From positions 1 to 52,679 of the forward strand of contig CBFICO010000007.1 of assembly GCA_965661115.1 (NCBI GenBank): a stretch of DNA of 52,679 nt, written 5' to 3'. The position numbers and the translations under genes are program-made. Source of the stretch: UBA6770 sp965661115 (GTDB lineage Bacteria; Bacteroidota; Bacteroidia; Flavobacteriales_G; Salibacteraceae). This document shows, piece by piece, positions 1-8,250 of the stretch (its first letter is position 1; the number at the start of each line of letters is the position of its first letter). The notes beneath the pieces are model-generated. The model did not search any database. It had not been told where the DNA came from and worked only from the letters and a program-made list of their open reading frames with translations.

Positions 1-546
1 GTTGGTAGTAACTTTTCTACCGATTTTGATAATTATGGTTGGTACAGTAATTCTATTGGTTTATCTCATATAGGTTACATGTACTCCTTTCAAGAGAAAC
101 CAATTCAACTGGAGTTTATATGCACGGCACTAATTCCCAACGTTAATAAAAGGAAGCTACTTAATGGCGGCTATGGTTTGTTTGAGGTGTATAAAAAAGA
201 AGTCTTTACTCTGGATGGTCTATGCAATTATTCAATTCGTGAATTTGGAATGTTTGAAGTTCAAGGAGGAATTGGAGTTTCAGGTAGATTAGGTAAAGGA
301 ATATTTACAGCTAAGCAATTTGCATTTGATTCAACTGACGATATAGTATCATTTGATGGACTGGGTTTAGCGGCACAAATAAAATTACTCGTAGATTTAA
401 ATTCAAGCATCCAAATTCAAGTCTATACATGTTCGCGAGGTTATATGGGACTAGATAGAACAGCGGAACAGTTATATGGCGTTAAAATGCCTAATTATAA
501 CCTGAGTACTGGAATTTCTTTAATTTACAATTTCTCTAAACACTAG
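1..546 (+). CDS. C-terminal part of a probable outer-membrane beta-barrel protein (partial)
   Basis: The reading frame is open from base 1 with no stop, so this is the tail of a gene that starts outside the window; the first internal ATG is at 79 but there is no reason to start there. The visible 181 residues alternate hydrophobic and polar residues with many Gly, Tyr and Phe, and end in a strand-like segment GISLIYNF followed by SKH. That fits the last strands of an outer-membrane barrel, but no family is recognised. The gene stops before a 250-base non-coding stretch and the tRNA-Ser on the other strand. The call is by texture only; it could also be another exported beta-rich protein. Confidence 0.5.
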   Translation, partial: VGSNFSTDFDNYGWYSNSIGLSHIGYMYSFQEKPIQLEFICTALIPNVNKRKLLNGGYGLFEVYKKEVFTLDGLCNYSIREFGMFEVQGGIGVSGRLGKGIFTAKQFAFDSTDDIVSFDGLGLAAQIKLLVDLNSSIQIQVYTCSRGYMGLDRTAEQLYGVKMPNYNLSTGISLIYNFSKH

Positions 547-711
547 AGAACATCGTTTATTTTTCCTGAGTCATTTTTGACTGTAGATTCGGTATTATTT
601 AAAACTTCGTAGTTTAGCCTTATATCAACTTGAACATACTTGTAGTAAGCTAAAAAACGTCAGTTCTTGTTTGCCGAAAATTTCTATTCTCAGGGTAAAA
701 ACACATAATTG

Positions 712-731
712 TCGGGAAAATATCGGGAAAA
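712..731 (+). repeat. Short direct repeat tcgggaaaa x2
   Basis: Two copies of TCGGGAAAA lie at 712-720 and 723-731, 11 bases apart start to start, in the gene-free stretch 547-798. Apart from this and the hairpin at 751-775 nothing else is seen in that stretch. Closely spaced repeats beside a tRNA gene can be recombinase sites, but no integrase is present in the window. Confidence 0.4.
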
Positions 732-750
732 CAAAAAGGCTAAAAACAAA

Positions 751-775
751 GAAAGCCCTTTTTTAAAGGGCTTTC
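751..775 (-). terminator. Probable terminator of tRNA-Ser(TGA)
   Basis: Stem GAAAGCCC (751-758) pairs with GGGCTTTC (768-775). Read on the minus strand it lies 24 bases past the tRNA end and is followed by a T-rich run (TTTGTTTTTA). The T-run is interrupted, so the strength is uncertain. Confidence 0.6.
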
Positions 776-798
776 AGGTGTTTATTTAAAAACTTCAG

Positions 799-883
799 CG
801 GAGAATGAGGGATTCGAACCCCCGGACCTGTTACAGTCAACAGTTTTCAAGACTGCCGCATTCGACCACTCTGCCAATTCTCC
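799..883 (-). tRNA. tRNA-Ser (anticodon TGA)
   Basis: On the minus strand a full class II cloverleaf is visible: acceptor GGAGAAT (877-883) pairs with ATTCTCC (800-806), the anticodon loop is CTTGAAA with anticodon TGA closed by GCAGT/ACTGT, there is a long variable arm as in serine tRNAs, and a T loop with GGTTCGAATCC. The discriminator is G at 799. The next three bases are CTG, so CCA is not encoded and must be added after transcription. It reads serine UCA and related codons. It has its own promoter at 888-916. Confidence 0.97.
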
Positions 884-887
884 GCTG

Positions 888-916
888 CGAAAGTACTATT
901 TCTTCTTAGCTCACAA
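888..916 (-). promoter_or_regulatory. Bacteroidota-type promoter for tRNA-Ser(TGA)
   Basis: On the minus strand TTG (914-916) is followed by 18 bases and TACTTTCG (888-895). This is the TTG/TAnnTTTG layout with one mismatch, TTCG for TTTG, and it sits 5 bases before the mature tRNA. The same variant -7 box occurs before other genes in the window. Confidence 0.75.
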
Positions 917-954
917 AGCATAGAATCAACTTTTTTGGAGTCTTTTTTTCCTTG

Positions 955-3900
955 TTATTTAAGCTTGTAGCTAACATCCATTTTATCAAGGGTTTCGATC
1001 AGCGGATCGGTAATAAAAACTTTTTTACCGCGCAATAATCCTTGGGCTGAAATCTGCTCTCCTCGGTGTGAAAAGTTCATTACTACTCTGCAATTCCCTT
1101 GATTTTCATTGAGCAAAATATCCAGTTCTTCAATAAAGGAATCGTTTACTTGCTCCAACTCTACTGAAAGATTTATCTCTTTTGCAATCTTCTCTCTTAA
1201 GTCACTTAATAACGAAATCTTGCTCACCTTAAATTCAGGCTCATTTCTATAACGACTCATTACAACTTTACCGACTACAAAAAGGAAATAATTCGGATTT
1301 AAAAACTGTTGATTGTTTATGTAATCGTCACCAAACATGGCAATCTCAAAATCGCCCTTATAGTCTTCTAACTTTACTTTTCCCCATGGTTTACCTTTTT
1401 TGGTTTGAAGGTGAAGCGCCTCAGTAACTATTCCAGCGAATTTTAATTCGCCTTTACCCAACAACATTTCTAGGTTATCCGTCAATCCTAAGTGAAAATT
1501 CTTTGTACAGAAATGCCCAATCTCCAGCTTGTAATCGTCTAATGGATGACCTGAGATAAAAACACCTACTAAATCTCGCTCTTTTGAAAGTTTTTCTAAC
1601 GTACCCCACTCTTCGCAAACGGGTGGTTCGGGTTCAGGAATACTTACAGCGCTCGCTTCACCAAACAACGAAACTTGAGCTGAGTTTTCACTTTCTTGGT
1701 GAGATATTCCAAACTTAATAGCCTTTTCCAAAAAAGTGCTATTGCCTTCAATGTGCATGTATTGCGCACGGTGCGTTCCTTCAAAAGAATCAAAACCTCC
1801 TGCGAGCGCCAAACTTTCAAGGGTTCTCTTATTACAAGCACGTGCATCCATTCTCTTTGTAAAATCGAATATAGAAGTGTATCTACCGTTTTCTCTTTCT
1901 TTTACAATAGACTCAACCGCCCCTTCACCTACGCCTTTTATAGCTCCCATTCCAAAACGTATCTGACCCTCATCGTTTACTGCAAAACGATACTGCGATT
2001 CATTTACATCTGGACCAAGAACAGGAATACCCATTCTACGGCACTCATCCATAAAGAAGGTTACCTTTTTTATATCGTTCATGTTGTTGGTAAGCACCGC
2101 CGCCATGAACTCTGCTGGATAATTAGCTTTTAAATAGGCCGTTTGATAGGCCACCACGGAATAAGCTGCCGAGTGAGAACGGTTGAAACCATACTCGGCA
2201 AACTTTTCCATCACTTCAAAAATTTCGTTGGCAACCGATTCGTCAATATCATGGAGTCGCTTGGCACCTTCGGCAAAAACCGCTTTTTGCTGCTGCATTA
2301 CGTCCATTTTCTTTTTACCCATTGCTCTTCTTAGCAAATCGGCACCACCCAACGAGAACCCTCCAATGATTTGAGCAGTTTGCATAATCTGCTCCTGATA
2401 CACCATAATACCGTTGGTATCTTTAAGAATATCCTCCAATAATTGATGCGGATATTCTACCTGCTCAACCCCATGCTTACGGTTAATGAAGGTATCGATA
2501 AACTGCAGCGGCCCTGGTCGATACAATGCGTTCATTGCAATAAGATCCTCAATATCAGTTGGCTTTAACTTTCGCAGGTATTTCTGCATTCCTACCGACT
2601 CAAACTGGAAGGTTCCATTGGTTTCTCCACGCTGATATAACTCAAACGTTTTTTCATCGTCGAGTGGAATTTCATCAATATCGATTTCAACTCCGTGTTT
2701 ATCTTTTATGTGTTGAATCGCATGTTTGATAACGGTTAGCGTTTTTAGACCCAAAAAGTCCATTTTAAGCAGACCGGCATCTTCCACTACTTTATTGTCG
2801 AATTGAGTAATAAGCAGATCGGCATCTTTACTAGTACTTACGGGTATGTAATTGGTTAAATCATCTGGTGCTATAATAACTCCACAAGCGTGGGTTCCTG
2901 TATTTCGGACCGAACCCTCCAAAATCTTTGCTTGATTTATCAGCTCTCCAACTGCACTTTCTTCTTCGCTAAGTTTTCTAAATTCTTCTGCTTGCTGTTT
3001 TTGGTCGCTATTAAGTTTACCTTCTAACTTTTTGTCAACCCCTTCATCCGCCAATACCTTGTTTAAGGTGGCGCTTAAATGATCTGGGAAAGCCTTACAT
3101 ATATTGTTTACATCTGGAAGCGGCATGTCAAGCACTCGACCGACATCGCGCAAGGAAGACTTTGCCGCCATGGTTCCGTAGGTTACTATCTGAGCTACTT
3201 GTTTATAGCCGTACTTGTCCACCACCCAATCAATAATCGATCCTCGACCTTCATCGTCAAAGTCGATATCAATATCTGGCATGGATACCCTTTCTGGGTT
3301 TAGGAATCGTTCAAAAAGGAGCTTGTATTTTATGGGATCGATATTGGTAATTCCAACGCAAAAAGCAACAGCAGACCCGGCCGCCGAACCACGACCAGGG
3401 CCTACCGATACGCCCATTTTTCTCGCTTGAGAAGTAAAGTCTTGCACAATTAAGAAATAGCCCGGAAAGCCCATTTCTTTAATGATTTTCAGCTCGTAGT
3501 CTAAACGTTCTCGAATCTCATCCGTTATTTCTTCGTAGCGTTCTTTTGCACCTTCGTAGGTAATGTGTCTTAAATAATCGTTCTGATCAGTGAACCCCTC
3601 AGGTAAAGCAAACTCAGGCAGAAGCGGATCTTTTTTTAGTTGAAACGGAACTACACTTTCCGCTATCTTCTTGGTATTAGCAATGGAATCAGGGTAATCT
3701 TTAAAAATCTCACGCATCTCATTTTGAGATTTGAAATAATATTCCTGATTTTTCATTCCTGGTCTAAAACCACGCCCACGACCAATTGGTGTAGATTGCA
3801 ATGCTCCCTCTTTTACACAGATAAGAATATCGTGAGCGTTAGCATCGTCTTGATTTAAATAGAACGTATTATTTGCTGCAACCGTTTTTATTCCATGTTT

Positions 3901-5256
3901 ATTGGCAATTTCCAGCAATACTTGATTTAAATGCTTTTCTTCATCAAGTCCATGATCAACCAACTCCAAGTAATAATCGTCTCCAAAAACAGAATGCCAA
4001 TACTTTGCCGCTTCTTCACCTTGTTCCTCTCCAACATTTAAGATTAGCGAAGAAACTTCACTATGTACACCTCCTGAAAGGCAAATCAAACCTTCTTTGT
4101 ATTGCTCAATAACCTCCCTACCAACACGCGGGTTTCCAGCATAAAATCCCTTCATGAATCCTTCAGAAACAATTTTTGTAAGATTGTGATAAGCATCAAT
4201 ATTCTTAGCCAATAGCACCAAGGGGTACTTTCTATCCGGATCGTCCTTTGTAAATTTTAATCGTGTATAATTCTCAGCAACAAAAACCTCACAACCAATA
4301 ATGGGTTTAATTCCAGCCGCAATACAAGCTTCTGTAAAAGCAAAAGCCCCATACATGTTGCCCCTATCGGTTATAGCAACGGCCGACATACCATCGGCTT
4401 TTGCTTTATTAACCATTGCATAAATATTGCTAGTTGCCTGTAAAACAGAGTATTGAGAGTGGTTATGCAAATGACAGTACTCAAGCTCTTCCAGTTCATC
4501 TTTACTTATCTCAGGAATTACAATATCTGCACCTTGAGAGGATTCCGTTTCGGTTTCGGCTTTTTTTAAATCGTTTGGATTGTATGGCTCTATGTTTAAC
4601 CCAATTAATTCAATTGGTTCAGGATTAGCCAATAAAAAAGCTGCATATTCATCATCGGCCAATGAAACACTTTTCGGTTCTACAATTCCTTGCCGAACTA
4701 TTTCTAAAAAGCAACGAGCCGTTGCTTCAACATCTGCAGATGCATTATGAGCTTCCGCGAACTGTTCGTTAAAGAGTTTCTCGTGTAATTCGGTAAGCGT
4801 TGGCCACTTAAATTTACCACCTCTTCCACCCGGGATAGCAACAAAGTTCGCCGTTTCCTCCGATTTGGTATCAAAAGCTTTCTTATCAGAAAGCGGAGAT
4901 TCAATTTGTTTTCGGTAATATTCTGCGCCAACTATATTGACATCAAATTCAACATTGTGGCCAATAACATAATCTGCTTTTTCTAATGAAGCGTTAAATT
5001 CTTTTAGTACAAAATCTAAATCCGCTCCTTGCTTTTTAGCCCGTTTGGTTGAAATGCCATGAATCTGCTCAGCATTAAATGGAATAGTATAACCCTCTGG
5101 TTTTACAATGTAATTTTTAACCTCAACCAGCTTACCCTCCGCATCGTGAATCTGCCATGCCAATTGAACCATTCTTGGCCAATTCTCAGAATCAGAAACG
5201 GGTGCGTTAAAGTTTTTGGGTAATCCTGTAGTCTCGGTATCAAATATTAAATACAT
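955..5256 (-). CDS. dnaE: DNA polymerase III alpha subunit with fused N-terminal proofreading exonuclease
   Basis: Replicative polymerase subunit, 1433 residues. Residues 1-185 are a DnaQ-like DEDDh 3'-5' exonuclease: FDTETTG gives D6 and E8, HNVEFD gives D105, and H170 with D175 close the site. A PHP domain starts near 262 (HLHNHS). The polymerase core carries GPGRGSAAGS and the acidic catalytic stretch MPDIDIDFDD near 658. A QVSLFG segment near 1195 looks like the internal beta-clamp binding motif. The size exceeds the usual ~1160 because of the exonuclease fusion, which is known in Bacteroidota. The ATG at 5256 is immediately followed by the first exonuclease strand. It is a single gene, divergent from the membrane protein at 5399. 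No clear -7 box was found upstream. Confidence 0.97.
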   Translation of the reverse strand: MYLIFDTETTGLPKNFNAPVSDSENWPRMVQLAWQIHDAEGKLVEVKNYIVKPEGYTIPFNAEQIHGISTKRAKKQGADLDFVLKEFNASLEKADYVIGHNVEFDVNIVGAEYYRKQIESPLSDKKAFDTKSEETANFVAIPGGRGGKFKWPTLTELHEKLFNEQFAEAHNASADVEATARCFLEIVRQGIVEPKSVSLADDEYAAFLLANPEPIELIGLNIEPYNPNDLKKAETETESSQGADIVIPEISKDELEELEYCHLHNHSQYSVLQATSNIYAMVNKAKADGMSAVAITDRGNMYGAFAFTEACIAAGIKPIIGCEVFVAENYTRLKFTKDDPDRKYPLVLLAKNIDAYHNLTKIVSEGFMKGFYAGNPRVGREVIEQYKEGLICLSGGVHSEVSSLILNVGEEQGEEAAKYWHSVFGDDYYLELVDHGLDEEKHLNQVLLEIANKHGIKTVAANNTFYLNQDDANAHDILICVKEGALQSTPIGRGRGFRPGMKNQEYYFKSQNEMREIFKDYPDSIANTKKIAESVVPFQLKKDPLLPEFALPEGFTDQNDYLRHITYEGAKERYEEITDEIRERLDYELKIIKEMGFPGYFLIVQDFTSQARKMGVSVGPGRGSAAGSAVAFCVGITNIDPIKYKLLFERFLNPERVSMPDIDIDFDDEGRGSIIDWVVDKYGYKQVAQIVTYGTMAAKSSLRDVGRVLDMPLPDVNNICKAFPDHLSATLNKVLADEGVDKKLEGKLNSDQKQQAEEFRKLSEEESAVGELINQAKILEGSVRNTGTHACGVIIAPDDLTNYIPVSTSKDADLLITQFDNKVVEDAGLLKMDFLGLKTLTVIKHAIQHIKDKHGVEIDIDEIPLDDEKTFELYQRGETNGTFQFESVGMQKYLRKLKPTDIEDLIAMNALYRPGPLQFIDTFINRKHGVEQVEYPHQLLEDILKDTNGIMVYQEQIMQTAQIIGGFSLGGADLLRRAMGKKKMDVMQQQKAVFAEGAKRLHDIDESVANEIFEVMEKFAEYGFNRSHSAAYSVVAYQTAYLKANYPAEFMAAVLTNNMNDIKKVTFFMDECRRMGIPVLGPDVNESQYRFAVNDEGQIRFGMGAIKGVGEGAVESIVKERENGRYTSIFDFTKRMDARACNKRTLESLALAGGFDSFEGTHRAQYMHIEGNSTFLEKAIKFGISHQESENSAQVSLFGEASAVSIPEPEPPVCEEWGTLEKLSKERDLVGVFISGHPLDDYKLEIGHFCTKNFHLGLTDNLEMLLGKGELKFAGIVTEALHLQTKKGKPWGKVKLEDYKGDFEIAMFGDDYINNQQFLNPNYFLFVVGKVVMSRYRNEPEFKVSKISLLSDLREKIAKEINLSVELEQVNDSFIEELDILLNENQGNCRVVMNFSHRGEQISAQGLLRGKKVFITDPLIETLDKMDVSYKLK

Positions 5257-5398
5257 GCAAAATTTTAGCTAGATCAATTGAAAAACAATTACTTACAAAT
5301 TGAAAGTGTAAGCTTTAAAGTTAGAATTTCATTCAGTTTCAGGCGTTAAGAACTATTAGAATAATGGATGATTTTTCAACATCTCTTCGATACTTTTA

Positions 5399-7171
5399 TT
5401 GCTCAAATTTCACACTTTGAGTTTACTTAATAACAAAAAACAACTATGGCTAATTCCTGCAGGACTTGTAGTTTTAAGTCTAGTCATTTTTGTTGCCTAT
5501 GTAAATCGATTTGGAATAGACTTATCTGATGAATCATTTTACGCAATTGGATATGCATTCCGTATTGAACCTGTTGTAACTACCCTCCAATTTCATTTGT
5601 TATACAATAAAACGGTTGGCTTTTTAAACCTTGGTTTATTGGATATCAGGCACCTTAGGCTAATTGGTCATTTGTTGTCGAGTTTGGTACTTGCTTCTGG
5701 TATTTTATCATTTTTAAAATCCACTCAAACCAACAGAAACGTAATCATACTTGAGCTGTTTTTTATATCGGCTATTGGTTCGTTTGTTACCTATACGTTT
5801 AGCCCGCTTACGCTCTCATACAACAGTCTTTCATCCATGTTGTTAAACGCTTCAATTGGGGTTTGGTTGTTAGGAATTTGCACCACCTCTAAAAAGAGAT
5901 CTTTCTATAGTTATGGAGTGTTATTGGGCTTTATAATTTGCCTAGCAGGTTACAACAAGATACCGAATGGGATACTACTCTTGATTGCGCTTCCGGCATT
6001 TGATGTATTGTTAATTCTATTAAAGCTTAACCTCCCAAATCTTAGCTGGAAAACTCTAATTCATAAGTACTTAATGGTAGGGCTAGGTGGTGTGATTTCC
6101 GTTCTGGTTTTTACTAATTACGAATTGGGAATTTGGGAATCTATTGCTCAATTTGCCAACAGCTTAAGCTATAGAGATGATAGTTATTCGTTTGGGAATT
6201 TACTTGAGATTTATAGAGAAAACCACTCCTTTGTTTTTGACAACACAATTGGCTCAATTGCTATTTTAATCGGCATTCAAATCCTTTTAAAAATTGTGCA
6301 GTGGAAACTAAACTTCAAATATTCTGCAACCGTTATTTTAATAGCTACAGCAATAATTTGTTGGCTATACGCTGACGAAAACAAATCGTACATCGGTGGC
6401 TTATATAAGAAGTACTCAATATTCGAGATTTACTATCTCCTATACTTTACCCTATTGTCATTTTGGTTATTCTTTTCAGAAAAAAAGAAAGCCATCGTTT
6501 TTCTGATTTTGGCTCTATTTATAGTCCCGTTTATTGGTATTTTAGGAACTAATAATGGACTTTCCGCACAAATCTTGTTTTATACTTCATTTGTGTTACT
6601 TTCCTATTTGTTGTTTGTCAGAACAGAATCACACTGGTTTCGATCTGCCTTGTTTTCTGGGATTGGAATATTGGTGTTGTTTCAGATTTATTACGCTACA
6701 ACAGAATATACCTACCGTCAATCTAAAGTTGATTTTAGCTTAATGGAGAACTTTGAATTTACTGAATTCCTTTCAGGCATTAGAACTAACCCAGCAATGA
6801 AAACCTTACAAAAAGATCTATCTATATTAAACGAGAAAGGAATAACAAACTTCTTTCACTTTTCAACTGAAGGTGGTATTGCTTTATTGACCGAAATTGA
6901 GCCAATACCATACGGTTGGCTGCGGCCAGGAGAAGAAAAATATGCCTGCTTTATTGTTTCTCAAAACACCTTTAGGCAACCTGAATCTTTTGCATTTGTT
7001 ATTCCAAATACGGCTACAATTGGTAGTGAATTGAATACTTGTTTACAAGAAAAGGGAATTAACTTTTACGAAGATTTTGTGAAGGTGCACGAGGTGACAC
7101 ACTTCAATTATGCGTACAATAAAAAACAGACATTGGTGATTTATATGCACAAAAAAAATCCCGCTCTTTAG
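5399..7171 (+). CDS. Polytopic membrane protein, possible GT-C type glycosyltransferase
   Basis: A 590-residue integral membrane protein with about a dozen hydrophobic segments through residue ~430 and a soluble C-terminal part of ~140 residues. After the first membrane helix comes DLSDESFYA, an acidic pair in the first external loop that resembles the catalytic loop of GT-C (PMT/ArnT-like) lipid-linked sugar transferases. That layout supports the call, but no family motif is certain. The start is unclear: there is no in-frame ATG near the beginning, and TTG 5399 or TTG 5417 both work. TACTTTTA just before TTG 5399 could be a -7 box, which would favour 5417. The stop lies inside the terminator hairpin at 7156-7181. 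Divergent from dnaE. Confidence 0.6.
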   Translation: MLKFHTLSLLNNKKQLWLIPAGLVVLSLVIFVAYVNRFGIDLSDESFYAIGYAFRIEPVVTTLQFHLLYNKTVGFLNLGLLDIRHLRLIGHLLSSLVLASGILSFLKSTQTNRNVIILELFFISAIGSFVTYTFSPLTLSYNSLSSMLLNASIGVWLLGICTTSKKRSFYSYGVLLGFIICLAGYNKIPNGILLLIALPAFDVLLILLKLNLPNLSWKTLIHKYLMVGLGGVISVLVFTNYELGIWESIAQFANSLSYRDDSYSFGNLLEIYRENHSFVFDNTIGSIAILIGIQILLKIVQWKLNFKYSATVILIATAIICWLYADENKSYIGGLYKKYSIFEIYYLLYFTLLSFWLFFSEKKKAIVFLILALFIVPFIGILGTNNGLSAQILFYTSFVLLSYLLFVRTESHWFRSALFSGIGILVLFQIYYATTEYTYRQSKVDFSLMENFEFTEFLSGIRTNPAMKTLQKDLSILNEKGITNFFHFSTEGGIALLTEIEPIPYGWLRPGEEKYACFIVSQNTFRQPESFAFVIPNTATIGSELNTCLQEKGINFYEDFVKVHEVTHFNYAYNKKQTLVIYMHKKNPAL

Positions 7172-7181
7172 AGCGGGATTT
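7156..7181. terminator. Bidirectional terminator
   Basis: A perfect 11-bp stem, AAATCCCGCTC (7156-7166) with GAGCGGGATTT (7171-7181), has a TTTA loop, A-rich sequence before it and T-rich after it. It can serve both converging genes. The stop codon of the upstream gene (7169-7171) falls across the loop and stem. Confidence 0.85.
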
Positions 7182-7184
7182 AAT

Positions 7185-7385
7185 TTAATTGTTGATGTTT
7201 TCGAAATAACCTAACCACTTAGATTGCCTTATTTCTAAGGACTTTGAGTACAATAAGATACTATTTACCGACTCGGGTTTAGGTTTTAGTGCTTTTTCTT
7301 CTGCTCGAATCAATTCAAGCTCTTTTAGTTCTTCAGATATTTTTTCGAATTTCAAATATTCTTCAGGAGAATAGATTTGTTCCAT
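7185..7385 (-). CDS. Small helical protein downstream of ECF sigma factor
   Basis: A 66-residue, charged, mostly helical soluble protein with no signal peptide or membrane segment. The first ~40 residues are rich in Glu, Lys and Leu; the tail has ILLYSKSLEI and LGYFE. It lies 61 bases after the sigma factor gene on the same strand and ends at a strong terminator, so co-transcription is likely. Six-base inverted repeats (AGGCGT 7386-7391, ACGCCT 7407-7412) sit directly before its ATG and could fold over the ribosome entry site. Not assigned to a family. Synteny suggests a link to the sigma factor, but that is inference. Confidence 0.7.
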   Translation of the reverse strand: MEQIYSPEEYLKFEKISEELKELELIRAEEKALKPKPESVNSILLYSKSLEIRQSKWLGYFENINN

Positions 7386-7446
7386 AGGCGTCTTATTTCT
7401 GAAACAACGCCTCTAAATTCAAATATTGTATCCTTCTAAAAAAAAA

Positions 7447-8031
7447 TTAATAACTGAGTTGAATATTGCGTTCTTTAACCAATTTTCTAAGGTTAATTAA
7501 TGCATAGCGCATTCTTCCCAAAGCCGTATTAATACTAACATTTGTTTCATCTGCAATGTCTTTAAATGACATTTCGAAAAACATTCTCATTTTTAAAACT
7601 TCAGCCTGATCTTTTGGCAAATAATCAATCAGTTTTACTACATCTGTTTTAATCTGCTTGTGAATGAGTTTTTCTTCCATGTTTTCATCTTCCAATCCCA
7701 GCAAATCAAAAATATCGTAATCTTCACCGCCTGATGTAGTGGGCATTCTTTTTTTAAATCTAAAATGATCTATAGCCAGGTTATGTGCAATACGAAGAAC
7801 CCATTGAATAAACTTTCCTTCTTCGTTATACTTACCTTTTTTCATGGTGTTCACCACCTTCATAAAAGTATCTTGAAAAATATCATTGGCTATTTCATGA
7901 TCCTTTACAATTAGATAGATATAACCAAATACTCTGTCCTTGTGCTTGAGAATGAGTTGTTCTAAGGCATTCTCGTTACCTTCTAAATAACGTCTTATCA
8001 GAACGCTATCGTCTGTTTTTGTGATTTTCAT
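7447..8031 (-). CDS. ECF-type RNA polymerase sigma-70 factor
   Basis: A 194-residue sigma factor of the extracytoplasmic-function type. Region 2 covers about residues 22-95, with FQDTFMKV and a helix containing FIQWVLRIAHNLAIDHFR for -10 recognition. Region 4 covers about 130-185, with LPKDQAEVLKMR and the helix-turn-helix FKDIADETNVSINTALGRMR. The linker includes an acidic stretch EDYDIFDLLGLEDEN. No anti-sigma gene with a membrane anchor follows; only the 66-residue protein does. Its position divergent from uvrA recurs in flavobacterial genomes from memory. Target promoters cannot be told from the window. Confidence 0.93.
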   Translation of the reverse strand: MKITKTDDSVLIRRYLEGNENALEQLILKHKDRVFGYIYLIVKDHEIANDIFQDTFMKVVNTMKKGKYNEEGKFIQWVLRIAHNLAIDHFRFKKRMPTTSGGEDYDIFDLLGLEDENMEEKLIHKQIKTDVVKLIDYLPKDQAEVLKMRMFFEMSFKDIADETNVSINTALGRMRYALINLRKLVKERNIQLSY

Positions 8032-8164
8032 ACACTTACTCGATTTTGCTCTCTTAGGGAGCGATTCAACAATTAATTAAACTTGGGTTGTGCGGTAAGG
8101 TGGTTTTAATTGTTTATGAGTAAATGTATTCTATAGGCAATTTATTTTTTAAGTATAACGCAGA

Positions 8165-8180
8165 AAACCTGCGCAGGTTT
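8165..8180. promoter_or_regulatory. Perfect 16-bp palindrome between sigma factor and uvrA
   Basis: AAACCTGCGCAGGTTT is a perfect dyad in the 219-base divergent region 8032-8250. It is 50 bases before the uvrA -7 box and 134 bases before the sigma factor start. The symmetry suggests a binding site for a dimeric regulator; which one is unknown. Confidence 0.5.
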
Positions 8181-8215
8181 GACAAATATGAGATTTTTTT
8201 TTGTTTATACAAAAT

Positions 8216-8238
8216 TTCGTTGGCGACGAATACCTTTG
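8216..8238 (+). promoter_or_regulatory. uvrA -7 box with abutting inverted repeat
   Basis: TACCTTTG (8231-8238) matches TAnnTTTG exactly and lies 12 bases before the uvrA ATG, so the leader is very short. Directly before it is TTCGT-N5-ACGAA (8216-8230), which would place a bound protein over the promoter spacer. No well-spaced TTG is seen; the nearest strong one is 27 bases upstream. Confidence 0.6.
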
Positions 8239-8250
8239 TAAGCGAGCAAT

